The notes: generated by a model from the sequence alone, not told the origin. DNA of 64,000 nt from CAZRCZ01 sp964598765 (GCA_964598765.1 CAZRCZ010000005.1:162417-226416), one strand, 5' to 3'; counted from the stretch's first letter, positions 53,275-61,593 are shown. A program made the numbers and translations.

Positions 53275-54159
53275 ATGACTGAATCGCTTCTCAATCCCGA
53301 ATTTCTCCGGCAATTGGATCGACTTGAATTGCAAACGCGCCGCATTTTGGGCGGGCAGATCAAGGGCGAACGGCGGAGCAAGAAGAAGGGGATCAGCATT
53401 GATTTCGCCGATTATCGTCATTACGTCCGTGGCGATGATCTGCGGTTCATTGATTGGAACATCTATGGGCGGCTGGATCGGCTCTTCATCAAAATTTTTT
53501 ACGAAGAGCAAGATTTGCAATGTCATTTGCTCCTCGACGCCAGTCGCTCGATGGATTTTGGCGAGCCGAACAAAATGCAATTCGCCAAACGGCTGGCCGC
53601 GTCCATCGCGTACATCGGTCTTTCCAACCAAGACAAATTAGGAATCACCTGCTTTCATTCCGGCTCCGGAGAGCATTTTCCCACGACGCGCGGACGCCAT
53701 CATGTTCGGCGAATGTTGTCATTCCTGAACGGAATCAAACCGTCGGGCGAGACTTCGTTGCGCGACGTCTGCCGGGAATTTTCGCTTCGCGCCGGAAGCC
53801 GCGGCGTCGTGACGGTGATCTCGGATTTTCTCGACCCGGCGGGATTTGAGCCGGCCTTGCGCTATCTGATCCGAGGCAATTTGGAAGTTTACGTCCTTCA
53901 CGTCCTCGCGCCGCAGGAGATCGAACCGACCATCGGCGGCCACGTCGAGCTACACGACTTGGAGACCGATCACAAGGTCGAACTGACCGTGAACGCCCGA
54001 ATCAAGCAAGTCTATATGCGCAACGTCGAAGCCTATTGCACGCAGATCAAAGATTATTGCACGCATTACGGCATGACCTATTCGCTCATCCGGACCGACA
54101 CGCCGCTGGAGGAATTGATTCTCAAGCGGATGCGAGAAAACGGATTGGTGAAGCCATGA
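53275..54159 (+). CDS. DUF58 protein
   Basis: 294 aa. The DUF58 signature is seen: RSKKKGISIDFADYRHYVRG then DDLRFIDWNIYGRLDRLFIK and the VWA-like LLLDASRSMDFGEPNK. DUF58 proteins are VWA relatives working with MoxR. The ATG at 53275 is 43 nt after the MoxR stop. The next gene overlaps by 4 nt. Confidence 0.95.
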   Translation: MTESLLNPEFLRQLDRLELQTRRILGGQIKGERRSKKKGISIDFADYRHYVRGDDLRFIDWNIYGRLDRLFIKIFYEEQDLQCHLLLDASRSMDFGEPNKMQFAKRLAASIAYIGLSNQDKLGITCFHSGSGEHFPTTRGRHHVRRMLSFLNGIKPSGETSLRDVCREFSLRAGSRGVVTVISDFLDPAGFEPALRYLIRGNLEVYVLHVLAPQEIEPTIGGHVELHDLETDHKVELTVNARIKQVYMRNVEAYCTQIKDYCTHYGMTYSLIRTDTPLEELILKRMRENGLVKP

Positions 54160-56009
54160 GTTTTTTGAATCCCTTGGCTTTGGCGCTCGGATTGCTCGGC
54201 GGCGCGATCGTCCTCATGTATCTGCTCAAGCTGAAGCGGAAGCGCGAGGAATTTTCCAGCACGCTCCTTTGGGTTCGGAGCATGGAGGACCTGACCGCCA
54301 ACGCGCCGTTCCAAAAACTGCGGCAAAATCTCCTGATGTATCTGCAAATTCTCATGCTGTTGCTTTTGGCGTTGAGTCTGGCGCGGCCGACGATGTGGCT
54401 CAACCGCAGAACCGGCGCGTCGCGGATTGTTCTGCTCGATAATACCGCCAGCATGAACGCAGGCGACGTCGCGCCGAACCGATCCCGCTTGGACGCGGCG
54501 AAAAAAATTGCGGGAGAGCTGATCGGCAACATGAAATCGGGGGATCAAATGATGGTCGTCACGTTCGGCGGAACGGCGCGGGTCGTTCAGCCGTTCACGA
54601 ATGAAAAAGCGACGCTCAATTCCACAATTCGTGGGATCGAGCCGACCGACGCCGACGCGCGAATCCAAGAAGCGCTCCTGATTGCCCAAGGCGTTCGCAA
54701 GGTCGAGAAAACCGCGATGATCACGATCATCAGCGACGGAGGCGTCGGTTATCTTGGCAACCTGATTACCGAGCAAGACCCCGTCGAGTTTCTGAAAGTC
54801 GGCATGAGCGACGACAATCGCGGGATCGTCGCGTTCGACATTCGGCAATCGTTCGAGAAACGGGGCGAAGCGCAGGCGTTCGCCGAAGTTCAGAATTTCT
54901 CCTCGCAACCCGCCGATGTCACGTTGCGATGTTTGCTGGACGGAAAAGTCGAGCAGGTCAAGGAGGCGCATCTCGACGCCAAGGGGAAGCAGGGTTTCGC
55001 GTTTGCGGGACTCAGGGGAAACCGCCGCCTGCTTCGACTGGAATTGGCCAATAAGGACATGCTCGCCTCCGACGACGCCGTGGAGGGCGTTCTCGATCTC
55101 GACGCGACGACCCGAATTGAGCTGGTCAGCAACGGCAATTTCTTTTTGGAGCGCGTTCTTTCGCTTGTTTCCGGAGCGAAGGTCACAAAAATTGCTCCCG
55201 CCAGTTACGATCCGACCGCCGGCGCGGACCTTGTGGTCTTCGATCAATTCGCCCCCAAGTCCATCGGCCCGGGGCGTTATTTGTTCATCAACGCCGTGCC
55301 GCCGATGGAGGGATTTTCGCGCGCCGAAAATCCGGTCAAGGATCAAATCGCGCTCGATTGGAACCGGCTCCATCCGATCACGCGGTTCATCAATTTCGAG
55401 GCGCTTATCTCCGGAGAAATGCCGCAAATCAAATATCCGGATTGGGTTTTGCCGTTGGTGGAGAGCAGTGAGTCGCCGATGGTCTTGGCCGGGGATCGTC
55501 AGGGATTTCGGCTCGTTTGCGTCGCGTTCGATCTTTATTCGACCGATTGGCTTCTCCAACCGGGTTTTCCGGTTTTTATATCCAACACGGTTCAATGGCT
55601 GACCGCCGCGGGAGAGACCAACCTTTCGGTCGTTCATCGCGCGGGACAAACGGTGACGATCCAAGCGCGGGGAGAACTGGCCGATCCGGTCGTCGTCGCC
55701 GGTCCCGAAGGGGAAAAATGGGAAATTCAACCGAACGAAAGCCATCTCGCGTTTTTCAACCAGACTTTCCGAGCGGGGCTGTATGAAGTCAAGCAGGGGA
55801 AAGAAAATTTAGGACGGATCGCCGTCAATCTTCTTTCGCCCGTCGAGAGCGACATCACGCCGAAAAGCGAAATCATCTCCGGCGAAAAGAAAATCGCGGC
55901 GTCCGCGCTCCTGCGCGAGAACCGCGAAATCTGGCCGTGGTTCGCGCTGGCGGGTTTGGTTCTTCTTGCGGCGGAATGGCATTTGTATTGCCGAAGGTCG
56001 TGGTTGTAG
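54156..56009 (+). CDS. BatA-like VWA membrane protein
   Basis: 617 aa from the ATG at 54156, overlapping the DUF58 stop (ATGA). BatA-type N-terminal membrane region (FLNPLALALGLLGGAIVLMY) followed by KLKRKREEFSSTLLWVRS, a second membrane segment (LQILMLLLLALSLA), then VWA: VLLDNTASMNAGDVAPNRSR, MVVTFGGTARVVQ, and MITIISDGG. The DxSxS motif here is DNTAS, a variant with Thr and Ser still present. A C-terminal membrane segment (WPWFALAGLVLLAAEW) anchors the end. Last gene of the operon. Confidence 0.92.
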   Translation: MSFLNPLALALGLLGGAIVLMYLLKLKRKREEFSSTLLWVRSMEDLTANAPFQKLRQNLLMYLQILMLLLLALSLARPTMWLNRRTGASRIVLLDNTASMNAGDVAPNRSRLDAAKKIAGELIGNMKSGDQMMVVTFGGTARVVQPFTNEKATLNSTIRGIEPTDADARIQEALLIAQGVRKVEKTAMITIISDGGVGYLGNLITEQDPVEFLKVGMSDDNRGIVAFDIRQSFEKRGEAQAFAEVQNFSSQPADVTLRCLLDGKVEQVKEAHLDAKGKQGFAFAGLRGNRRLLRLELANKDMLASDDAVEGVLDLDATTRIELVSNGNFFLERVLSLVSGAKVTKIAPASYDPTAGADLVVFDQFAPKSIGPGRYLFINAVPPMEGFSRAENPVKDQIALDWNRLHPITRFINFEALISGEMPQIKYPDWVLPLVESSESPMVLAGDRQGFRLVCVAFDLYSTDWLLQPGFPVFISNTVQWLTAAGETNLSVVHRAGQTVTIQARGELADPVVVAGPEGEKWEIQPNESHLAFFNQTFRAGLYEVKQGKENLGRIAVNLLSPVESDITPKSEIISGEKKIAASALLRENREIWPWFALAGLVLLAAEWHLYCRRSWL

Positions 56010-56022
56010 GTTCCCCCAAAAA

Positions 56023-56198
56023 AAATTTTGCGAAACGAAGCCAATCTGAATAGGGATGGACGGGGTTAAAGCGAGGGAGCGGGAGTAGGGATTTGGGGGG
56101 AGGCAGGGGAACACACAACCGGGGACGGCGGCGCCGTATCTTCACGGTCGGACTCGGAGTTTCCAGAAATAAAATTTTGCGAAACGAAGCCAATTTGA
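56023..56198. repeat. Two direct copies of AAATTTTGCGAAACGAAGCC
   Basis: Copy 56023-56049 and copy 56172-56198, 149 nt apart, differ at one or two positions. The second lies in the 3' part of the minus-strand gene 56066-56776 and is read as IGFVSQNF. Confidence 0.7.
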
Positions 56199-56776
56199 GG
56201 ATCGGGAAGACTGGATTCACAAGACTTGCAGGATTCTTGCCCGGACGGGGACGACGGATCGGGGGAGGTTTCCACGACGATGGAGACGCCGATCGAGGCT
56301 GGGCGGGAGGATTGGAGTTTGCGGTATTCGGCAAGATCGCGGCGAAAGAGTTTGTGAAGATGGGATTCGTAGCGGGTGAGTTTTTCCAAGGCATTGGATT
56401 TTTGGCGACCGTCCTTCAGCAGGGCAATCGCCTGTCCTTGAAATTTCGAGGGGGCATCCTTGGAGGCGTCGAAACCCAACAGAAGGAAGGTTTCCTTTTC
56501 GACCCGGAGCATGCGATAGAGACGCCAAGCGGAGGAGACAACGCGCGCGGCTAGATAGGATTCCAAGAGACCGGCGGGGTTCAGTTGGAGAAGAAGGCTG
56601 TGGGAGAAATCTTCGAACTGGGCGCGGTCTTCGTTGGGGAGGATGAGGTTCTTGGCAAGGAGGCCGTGGGCGAGAGCGTTTTGAGAGGCGCGGGCTTTGC
56701 CTTCGGGCGAGACGGGGCCGGTGGAACGGAGGGAATTTTGGCGGTTGGCGGCGATTTGTTTTTCAGATGCGGACAT
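56066..56776 (-). CDS. Hypothetical protein of the STGPxSPEGKARxSQNALxHGL family
   Basis: 236 aa. The start, KQIAANRQNSLRSTGPVSPE, then GKARASQNALAHGL, is the recognisable N-terminus of a widespread uncharacterised family in planctomycetes, verrucomicrobia and acidobacteria. A helical middle (RAQFEDFSHSLLLQLNPAGL, YRMLRVEKETFLLLG) follows. The C-terminal ~70 residues are Ser/Pro-rich and partly made of duplicated sequence (IGFVSQNF). Function is unknown; this copy is intact. Confidence 0.75.
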   Translation of the reverse strand: MSASEKQIAANRQNSLRSTGPVSPEGKARASQNALAHGLLAKNLILPNEDRAQFEDFSHSLLLQLNPAGLLESYLAARVVSSAWRLYRMLRVEKETFLLLGFDASKDAPSKFQGQAIALLKDGRQKSNALEKLTRYESHLHKLFRRDLAEYRKLQSSRPASIGVSIVVETSPDPSSPSGQESCKSCESSLPDPQIGFVSQNFISGNSESDREDTAPPSPVVCSPASPQIPTPAPSL

Positions 56777-57045
56777 GGAGACACCTCACGTGGAGACGCA
56801 GAGATCGCAGGGGGGAAGAATCATTCCCCCGCGTTTGCGTGGGGATTATCGGCGAGAGGGGAGAGTTTGAGAAGGGGGGAAAGGGAATGGGATGTGGATT
56901 AAGGGTCAATAAGGGCTGATATGGGGCGGGAAGAGACGGACAGTGATGGATTGGACGGGCGCGGTAGCGTTCGCGGGAGTCGGGCGCGAATCACAGACGA
57001 TCAAGGGATATTCTCACGCGGAGGCGCGGAGATCGCGGAGAGGAA

Positions 57046-57390
57046 ATGGCGCGAGAGACGAGAAGCGATTGCGTTCGGCGGCTGTCGGTTGCCCCCGGCG
57101 ACAAGACGAACGACGCCCATTACGGCGACGCGGAGCGAATCTGCGCTTTGTTGCGGTTCGATCTGGCCGCGCTCCGCGCCAACGCCGCCCGCGAAATCCC
57201 CTACGCCAAGGCGTGGATCAAGGACGTGGAGGATGGGTGGGTTGGCGGTGGCGGGAAAAGGGCCAAGACGGAATGCGCGGCGGGTGAGGATACCAACCCG
57301 GAGACGGCCACACCGGTGAATGGTCTGAATCAAAAGAGGAAGCCCGCCAAACGGAAGCGCCGTTGCGGTTCGATCAAGCGGAAACAATAA
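57046..57390 (+). CDS. Possible small basic protein
   Basis: 114 aa. The middle (ERICALLRFDLAALRANAAR) could be a helix pair and the end is very basic (RKPAKRKRRCGS). No family is recognised, codon bias is weak, and a ribosome site is unclear. It could be a decayed piece of the STGP family gene neighbour. The surrounding 56777-57045 and 57391-57545 hold only repeat pieces (for example GACGCAGAGATCGCAGG at about 56795-56812 and a related one near 57019). Confidence 0.3.
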   Translation: MARETRSDCVRRLSVAPGDKTNDAHYGDAERICALLRFDLAALRANAAREIPYAKAWIKDVEDGWVGGGGKRAKTECAAGEDTNPETATPVNGLNQKRKPAKRKRRCGSIKRKQ

Positions 57391-57545
57391 ATCCAAGTGC
57401 GAGTCTTTCGCGCTTGGCTACTGAGACGGTTTTGGAGCGATCCGGGGCCATCTCATTTTTTGATTCATAGCAATCGTTTCTTATTCGCCTGATTTTGAAT
57501 TACTTTTGCGCTCAACGTCCCCGATTCCCCCCGAAGATGGGACGG

Positions 57546-57962
57546 CTATTTTCCATGCGTCATTTGCACGATGCATCCAGTATCCTTCGATATTCGTATA
57601 AGCACAACCCCTCCAAACGTGGTTTCCTCGCCGTGAAATGTACCTTCCACGATCCACATATCACCCTCAAGGCGAACCTGTAGTGGACGCTCCTCATCAA
57701 TCTTGGCCTTTCCGTAATGTGCAATTGCGATAGCTTCTGCAATTTGTAAGGCCGTGCTCTCATTTTTGACATAGCCCTCAGTCGGCCTTTGGACCAATGC
57801 GGATACAGCGTCGTCCTGTTCACAATGCGGCGTTGCTAGTGAAGTCTTACTTTTATTCGAACCACTGCAGGCGTGAAGCATACACATGATTATTAAACTG
57901 GCGCCGATGGCAACGCCCCTGTGCATAAACAACATATCTGATTTATGGTAATAACTTAACAT
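57546..57962 (-). CDS. Lipoprotein with NTF2-fold immunity-like domain
   Basis: 138 aa (an inner ATG at 57935 or 57926 may be the start). Signal MHRGVAIGASLIIMCMLHAC has a lipobox cysteine (HAC) followed by SGSN. The C-terminal ~85 residues (YVKNESTALQIAEAIAIAHY, DMWIVEGTFHG, GGVVLIRISKDTGCIVQMTH) match the NTF2-fold immunity proteins (Imm family) that protect against polymorphic toxins. Membrane-anchored immunity would fit a periplasmic or contact-delivered toxin. GC is markedly lower than elsewhere. No matching toxin gene is next to it. Confidence 0.75.
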   Translation of the reverse strand: MLSYYHKSDMLFMHRGVAIGASLIIMCMLHACSGSNKSKTSLATPHCEQDDAVSALVQRPTEGYVKNESTALQIAEAIAIAHYGKAKIDEERPLQVRLEGDMWIVEGTFHGEETTFGGVVLIRISKDTGCIVQMTHGK

Positions 57963-57989
57963 CGTATATTAACAATAGCAATGGATCTC

Positions 57990-58232
57990 TTATGGGTGTG
58001 GGCTGGGGCTTGGTGATGGTGAGGGTCGAACAGGTTTTGATGAACGTTTGGGTGGGACCAAAATCGTGACCCTTCTATATTTCGGTTTCACCGGCGAATA
58101 CCGCTTAATACATCCGCAGGGGGTACCAAGATAACTAACCTTATTGTCCTTATCGTGGGATCGGGGACGTTTACTATAAAAGTAATTCGTTTTGGGGTCA
58201 TTCGGACGTCGGTAACTCCAATTGGTTTTCAT
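57990..58232 (-). CDS. Doubtful short reading frame, Pro/Ser-rich tail
   Basis: 80 codons. It starts in repeat DNA (PKTNYFYSKRP, also present as PKTNCLYRKRP at about 58470-58500) and ends SKPVRPSPSPSPSPHP. Possibly the end of a degraded toxin or translated repeat. It directly precedes the immunity-like lipoprotein. No family recognised. Confidence 0.15.
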   Translation of the reverse strand: MKTNWSYRRPNDPKTNYFYSKRPRSHDKDNKVSYLGTPCGCIKRYSPVKPKYRRVTILVPPKRSSKPVRPSPSPSPSPHP

Positions 58233-58470
58233 CGTCCCCCGCGCCGCGTGGTTTGCGGTCCGGCGGTTGTTTGAAGAGGCTCTGCCCGAGCTGTTGCTCC
58301 AATTCCGCCGTGAACTGATCGTCGCCGCAGGGGCGGCCGGTCAGGGTCGTCAGACGGAGGCGGTCCAGACGATCTTCCTCCCCCGGCTCGGCCAGCGCAA
58401 GCCCATCTTCCCACGGCAAAGGACGCCCCGTCAATGGATCAGGACGCGCGCCGCCAGTGGAGGGACGTTT
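58198..58470 (-). pseudogene. C-terminal remnant of a second RAYT-type transposase
   Basis: The open frame contains TTLTGRPCGDDQFTAELEQQ then LGQSLFKQPPDRKPRGAGDD, which is the C-terminal tail (GRPxGxxxFxxxLExxLGRxL, then a basic PxxRKP) of larger RAYT/Y1 transposases. The catalytic Y1 domain that should precede it is missing. It is flanked by two copies of a GGGACGTTTxCTATAAA-type repeat (58162-58200 and 58461-58500), so it may be the residue of a deleted element. Confidence 0.6.
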
Positions 58471-58514
58471 TCTATAAAGGCAGTTCGTTTTCGGTGATTT
58501 GACGCTGAGGGCGC

Positions 58515-58800
58515 GTCCAATAAGTCCTTTCAATCGTGCCTACGGCACTTATTCCCGTAGCGGGAAACCGAAATCCCAGCCTTGTCAGGCTGGGCTATTT
58601 TCAGAGCGTCCCTAGCGGGACGCAAAGCAAAGAGCGCCTTCGGGACACGCTCTAAGAGCGTGTCCAATAAGTCCTTTCGGCCGTGCCTACGGCACTTATA
58701 CCCGTAGCGGGAAACCGAAATCCCAGCCTTGTCAGGCTGGGCTATTCTCATCGCGTCCCTCACGGGACTCAGAGCAAAGAGCACTTTTTGGACACGCTCA
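58515..58800. repeat. Tandem direct repeat of 147 nt, two copies
   Basis: GTCCAATAAGTCCTTTC begins copy one at 58515 and copy two at 58662. Each copy includes hairpins GTGCCTACGGCAC, CCCAGCCTTGTCAGGCTGGG and, in copy one, GCGTCCCTAGCGGGACGC. The two copies differ at about ten to fifteen positions. Confidence 0.85.
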
Positions 58801-59289
58801 GAGGGACGTTGACCGCAGTTTTAATTCAATCGTGGGATCGGGCGGTCGGCGCGAGGAGAAAATCCGTAAATAAATTGTAGATTGCTGATTGCGGATTTCT
58901 CCTAGCCGCGAGAGAGCATAAAAGGCGCAAAGGCGTTCTCACTCTAGCCTCTCCCGCAGAGGGAAAGAGTGAAGGATGAGGGATGAAAATTCATATTCGA
59001 GGGACAGGCACGCGGACGCCTCCCCGCGAGCCAGTTTCCGAATTTCTCATTCTTAAATTCAGTTCGCTCCGCGAACTCATCGCCTCGGCGTGGGAATGGA
59101 GTCTTTGGACACGGATGAACGCGGATTGCCCGGATTGATTTTGGCTCATTGACGCGCATCGGACGCTCCCTGACGGTCGCGGCTCGGATGAGCAATCCAA
59201 ATTCCGTGGCTATTCCAAATTGCGAATGCCGTTTTCTTTCTTCTCCATTCCGACGAAATTCGCTATACCAATGGCGCGAGCCGTGTCTC
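58801..59289. repeat. Intergenic repeat pieces upstream of cysS
   Basis: No gene. Contains GAGGGACGTTGACCGCAGTT (58801-58820), AAAGGCGCAAAGGCG (58920-58934), the GAATTTC-family repeat copy at 59003-59048, and a REP copy in minus orientation at 59161-59190 (GGACGCTCCCTGACGGTCGC). The last one is in frame with cysS but upstream of its ATG. Confidence 0.8.
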
Positions 59290-60819
59290 ATGCCGTTGAC
59301 GATTTACAACTCCCTGTCGCGCAAGAAGGAAGCCTTTGAGCCGATTGATCCCGCCAAAAAGCGCGTGACGATCTACAATTGCGGACCGACGGTTTATGAT
59401 CATTTCCACGTCGGCAACGCGCGCAATTTCGTCGTGATGGACGTGATCCGCCGTTATTTGGAGCGGAGTTACGAGGTCAAGTTTGTTCAAAATCTGACCG
59501 ACATTGACGACAAGATCATCAACCGCGCGAAAGAAGAGGGGGTTGCGTTCAACGAAATCCGACAAAAATACATCGCGTCGTATTTCGAGAACGCCGCCAA
59601 ACTTCGGATTCGCAAAGCCGACGCGCATCCGTGCGCGACCGAATTCATTCCGCAGATGATTGGGTTGATGAAGCGGCTCGAAGCGGCGGGATTGGCATAC
59701 GTCTCGGACGGAAGCCTCTATTATCGCGTCCGCAAATTTTCGGAATACGGCAGGCTTTCGGGGCGGTCGGTGGACGATCTGCGCGAGGGGGCGCGGGTCG
59801 AGGTGAACGAAAAGAAGGAAGACCCGCTCGATTTTGTCCTCTGGAAAGCCGCGAAGCCGGGAGAACCGAAATGGCCGAGTCCGTGGGGAGAAGGGCGTCC
59901 GGGCTGGCATATCGAATGTTCCACGATGGCGATGACGCTACTCGGCGAATCCATTGACATTCATTCCGGCGGACACGATCTGATGTTTCCCCATCACGAA
60001 AACGAAATTGCGCAGAGCGAAGGAGCGACGGGAAAACCCTTTGTCCGCTTTTGGCTCCACAACGGATTCTTGAACATCGAAAGCCAGAAAATGAGCAAAT
60101 CGCTGGGCAACATTCTGAAAATTGATCAAATCCTCGCCCGATACAGCGTGCCGGCCGTGCGGTTTTTTTTGCTTTCCGCGCATTACCGTCATCCGCTCGA
60201 TTACAGCTCGGGAGCCTTGGAAGAAGCGACTTCCGCCGTCCGAAGAATCAATGAGTGCTTCGATACGACCGCGAAAATACTTGCGGATCAAGGGTACGAA
60301 ATCGGCGACACGGACGGCAAGGAATTCGACCAATTTCAGGAACGGTTCGCTCAAACAATGGACGACGATTTCAACACGCCCCAAGCACTTGCGTCTCTCC
60401 ATGATCTCGTGACGGAAATCTTCAAGAGACTCAAAGAAAGAGCTCCTGATTACAAGGGGATAGCCGCATTGTTGCAGGGCGGCCTAGGATTGCAGAAATT
60501 TTTCGGGTTGGAACCGGAAAGAGATGGTGGAGATGAAGAAAGACTCGTGAATGAAATTCGCGGGATTTACACGGATGTCACCGTTGAGGCTTTGAATAAA
60601 CACCTCGACATGCCCAAGGTTCTCGATGATCCCCAGTCCAAGGATCAGTTGATTCGGAGCTTAATCGAGTGTCGAAAGCTTGCTCGAAAGCAAAAGTTCT
60701 TTGATCTTGCCGATTTGATCCGCAAACGTTTGGCCGAAGTCGGAATCTCGTTGGAGGATCATCCGCAAGGAACAATTTGGAAGAAGATCGAATCCGCGCA
60801 AACTCCCATGAGTGGCTGA
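59290..60819 (+). CDS. cysS: Cysteinyl-tRNA synthetase
   Basis: 509 aa from the ATG at 59290; the longer open frame upstream only runs through repeat DNA. Class I synthetase features: zinc/active-site VTIYNCGPTVYDHFHVGNAR (HIGH as HVGN), HIECSTMAMTLLG with the Cys ligand, HSGGHDLMFPHHENEIAQSE with His/Glu ligands, and KMSKS in QKMSKSLGN. The DALR-like helical domain follows. It charges tRNA-Cys. The last ~130 codons are more AT-rich than the rest. Confidence 0.97.
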   Translation: MPLTIYNSLSRKKEAFEPIDPAKKRVTIYNCGPTVYDHFHVGNARNFVVMDVIRRYLERSYEVKFVQNLTDIDDKIINRAKEEGVAFNEIRQKYIASYFENAAKLRIRKADAHPCATEFIPQMIGLMKRLEAAGLAYVSDGSLYYRVRKFSEYGRLSGRSVDDLREGARVEVNEKKEDPLDFVLWKAAKPGEPKWPSPWGEGRPGWHIECSTMAMTLLGESIDIHSGGHDLMFPHHENEIAQSEGATGKPFVRFWLHNGFLNIESQKMSKSLGNILKIDQILARYSVPAVRFFLLSAHYRHPLDYSSGALEEATSAVRRINECFDTTAKILADQGYEIGDTDGKEFDQFQERFAQTMDDDFNTPQALASLHDLVTEIFKRLKERAPDYKGIAALLQGGLGLQKFFGLEPERDGGDEERLVNEIRGIYTDVTVEALNKHLDMPKVLDDPQSKDQLIRSLIECRKLARKQKFFDLADLIRKRLAEVGISLEDHPQGTIWKKIESAQTPMSG

Positions 60820-60856
60820 AATCATGAAAACAAAATTGATCTCAAACCGGAAGATT

Positions 60857-60935
60857 CACCACAGAGACTCAGAGACACAGAGAATTTGGCGACATCGGTT
60901 ACGCTTTGTCAATTCCGCTCCGTGTCTCTGTGGTG
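60857..60935. repeat. Inverted pair of the ACAGAGACxCAGAGACACAGAG family
   Basis: CACCACAGAGACTCAGAGAC (60857-60876) and CCGTGTCTCTGTGGTG (60920-60935) are mutually inverted. Same family as 38625-38706. It ends just before the ATG at 60949. Confidence 0.8.
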
Positions 60936-60948
60936 AATAAGATCGCCG

Positions 60949-61587
60949 ATGGATTCACGCGATCAAAGCGCCGAGTGGTTGGAATTGAGCGGGTTGCCCG
61001 TTTGGATGAACTCGAAGGTCCGTAACGGCGCTTGGCCGGTGTTCAAAAAAATCGTCGAACTCGATTGTCGAAGGCATCATCGCCCCGACGCCGTGGAGAT
61101 CACGCTCGGCGAACTCTCCGAGCGATGCGGAGTCGAATGGGAAAAACTGGCCAAAGTTCTCAATGCCTTGCTGAAAAAGAAATATCTTGCCTGTTTCATT
61201 CCCGATAATCCCGACGAGGTTGGGCTATTCCAAATTCGGATCCCGGTCGCCACGCCCAAATCGGCGGCGGAGGTCGCGCAAACCAGCGCCGATCCGTATC
61301 TCCGCGATGTTTCCGGATTCCGGTATCTCACCGAACCCGAGCAGAATCCTGATGAGGTCGAGAAAATCCAAAAGGTCGTGGACCTCTACTTAAATACGTT
61401 GAGCCAGAAGGTGAACTCCTTTATCGTGGATCAGATCGAGGTTCTGGCGCGGCGGTTTCCGCTGGAAGAGATCGAAAAAACCATTGCCCGCGCCGCGCGG
61501 CACGAAATTCGATCCATCGGCTGGGTGGCCAAGGAATTGATCCGCGACGCTTCGCGAGAGAAAAAAGCCAAATCGGCCAAACTCTGA
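60949..61587 (+). CDS. DnaD-like replication-helper protein (winged helix plus DnaD-type C-terminus)
   Basis: 212 aa. N-terminal ~85 residues look like a winged helix (VFKKIVELDCRRHH, ITLGELSERCGVEWEKLAKV, LNALLKKKYLACFIPDN). The C-terminal helical part (LSQKVNSFIVDQIEVLARRF, then PLEEIEKTIARAARHEIRSIGWVAKEL) follows the DnaD_B2-type pattern with its final aromatic/basic helix. In Firmicutes, DnaD loads the replicative helicase with DnaB/DnaI. The next gene encodes a DnaC/DnaI-like ATPase, so a primosome role is a good inference. Similarity is from pattern only. Confidence 0.6.
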   Translation: MDSRDQSAEWLELSGLPVWMNSKVRNGAWPVFKKIVELDCRRHHRPDAVEITLGELSERCGVEWEKLAKVLNALLKKKYLACFIPDNPDEVGLFQIRIPVATPKSAAEVAQTSADPYLRDVSGFRYLTEPEQNPDEVEKIQKVVDLYLNTLSQKVNSFIVDQIEVLARRFPLEEIEKTIARAARHEIRSIGWVAKELIRDASREKKAKSAKL

Positions 61588-61593
61588 TTGTCC

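Noticed and set aside
54078..55745. 555-codon minus-strand open frame
   Set aside because: Shadow of the BatA-like gene.
26661..59190. CRISPR array
   Set aside because: The recurring ~28-nt sequences are single or paired in inverted orientation, with no regular spacers; no cas genes are near.
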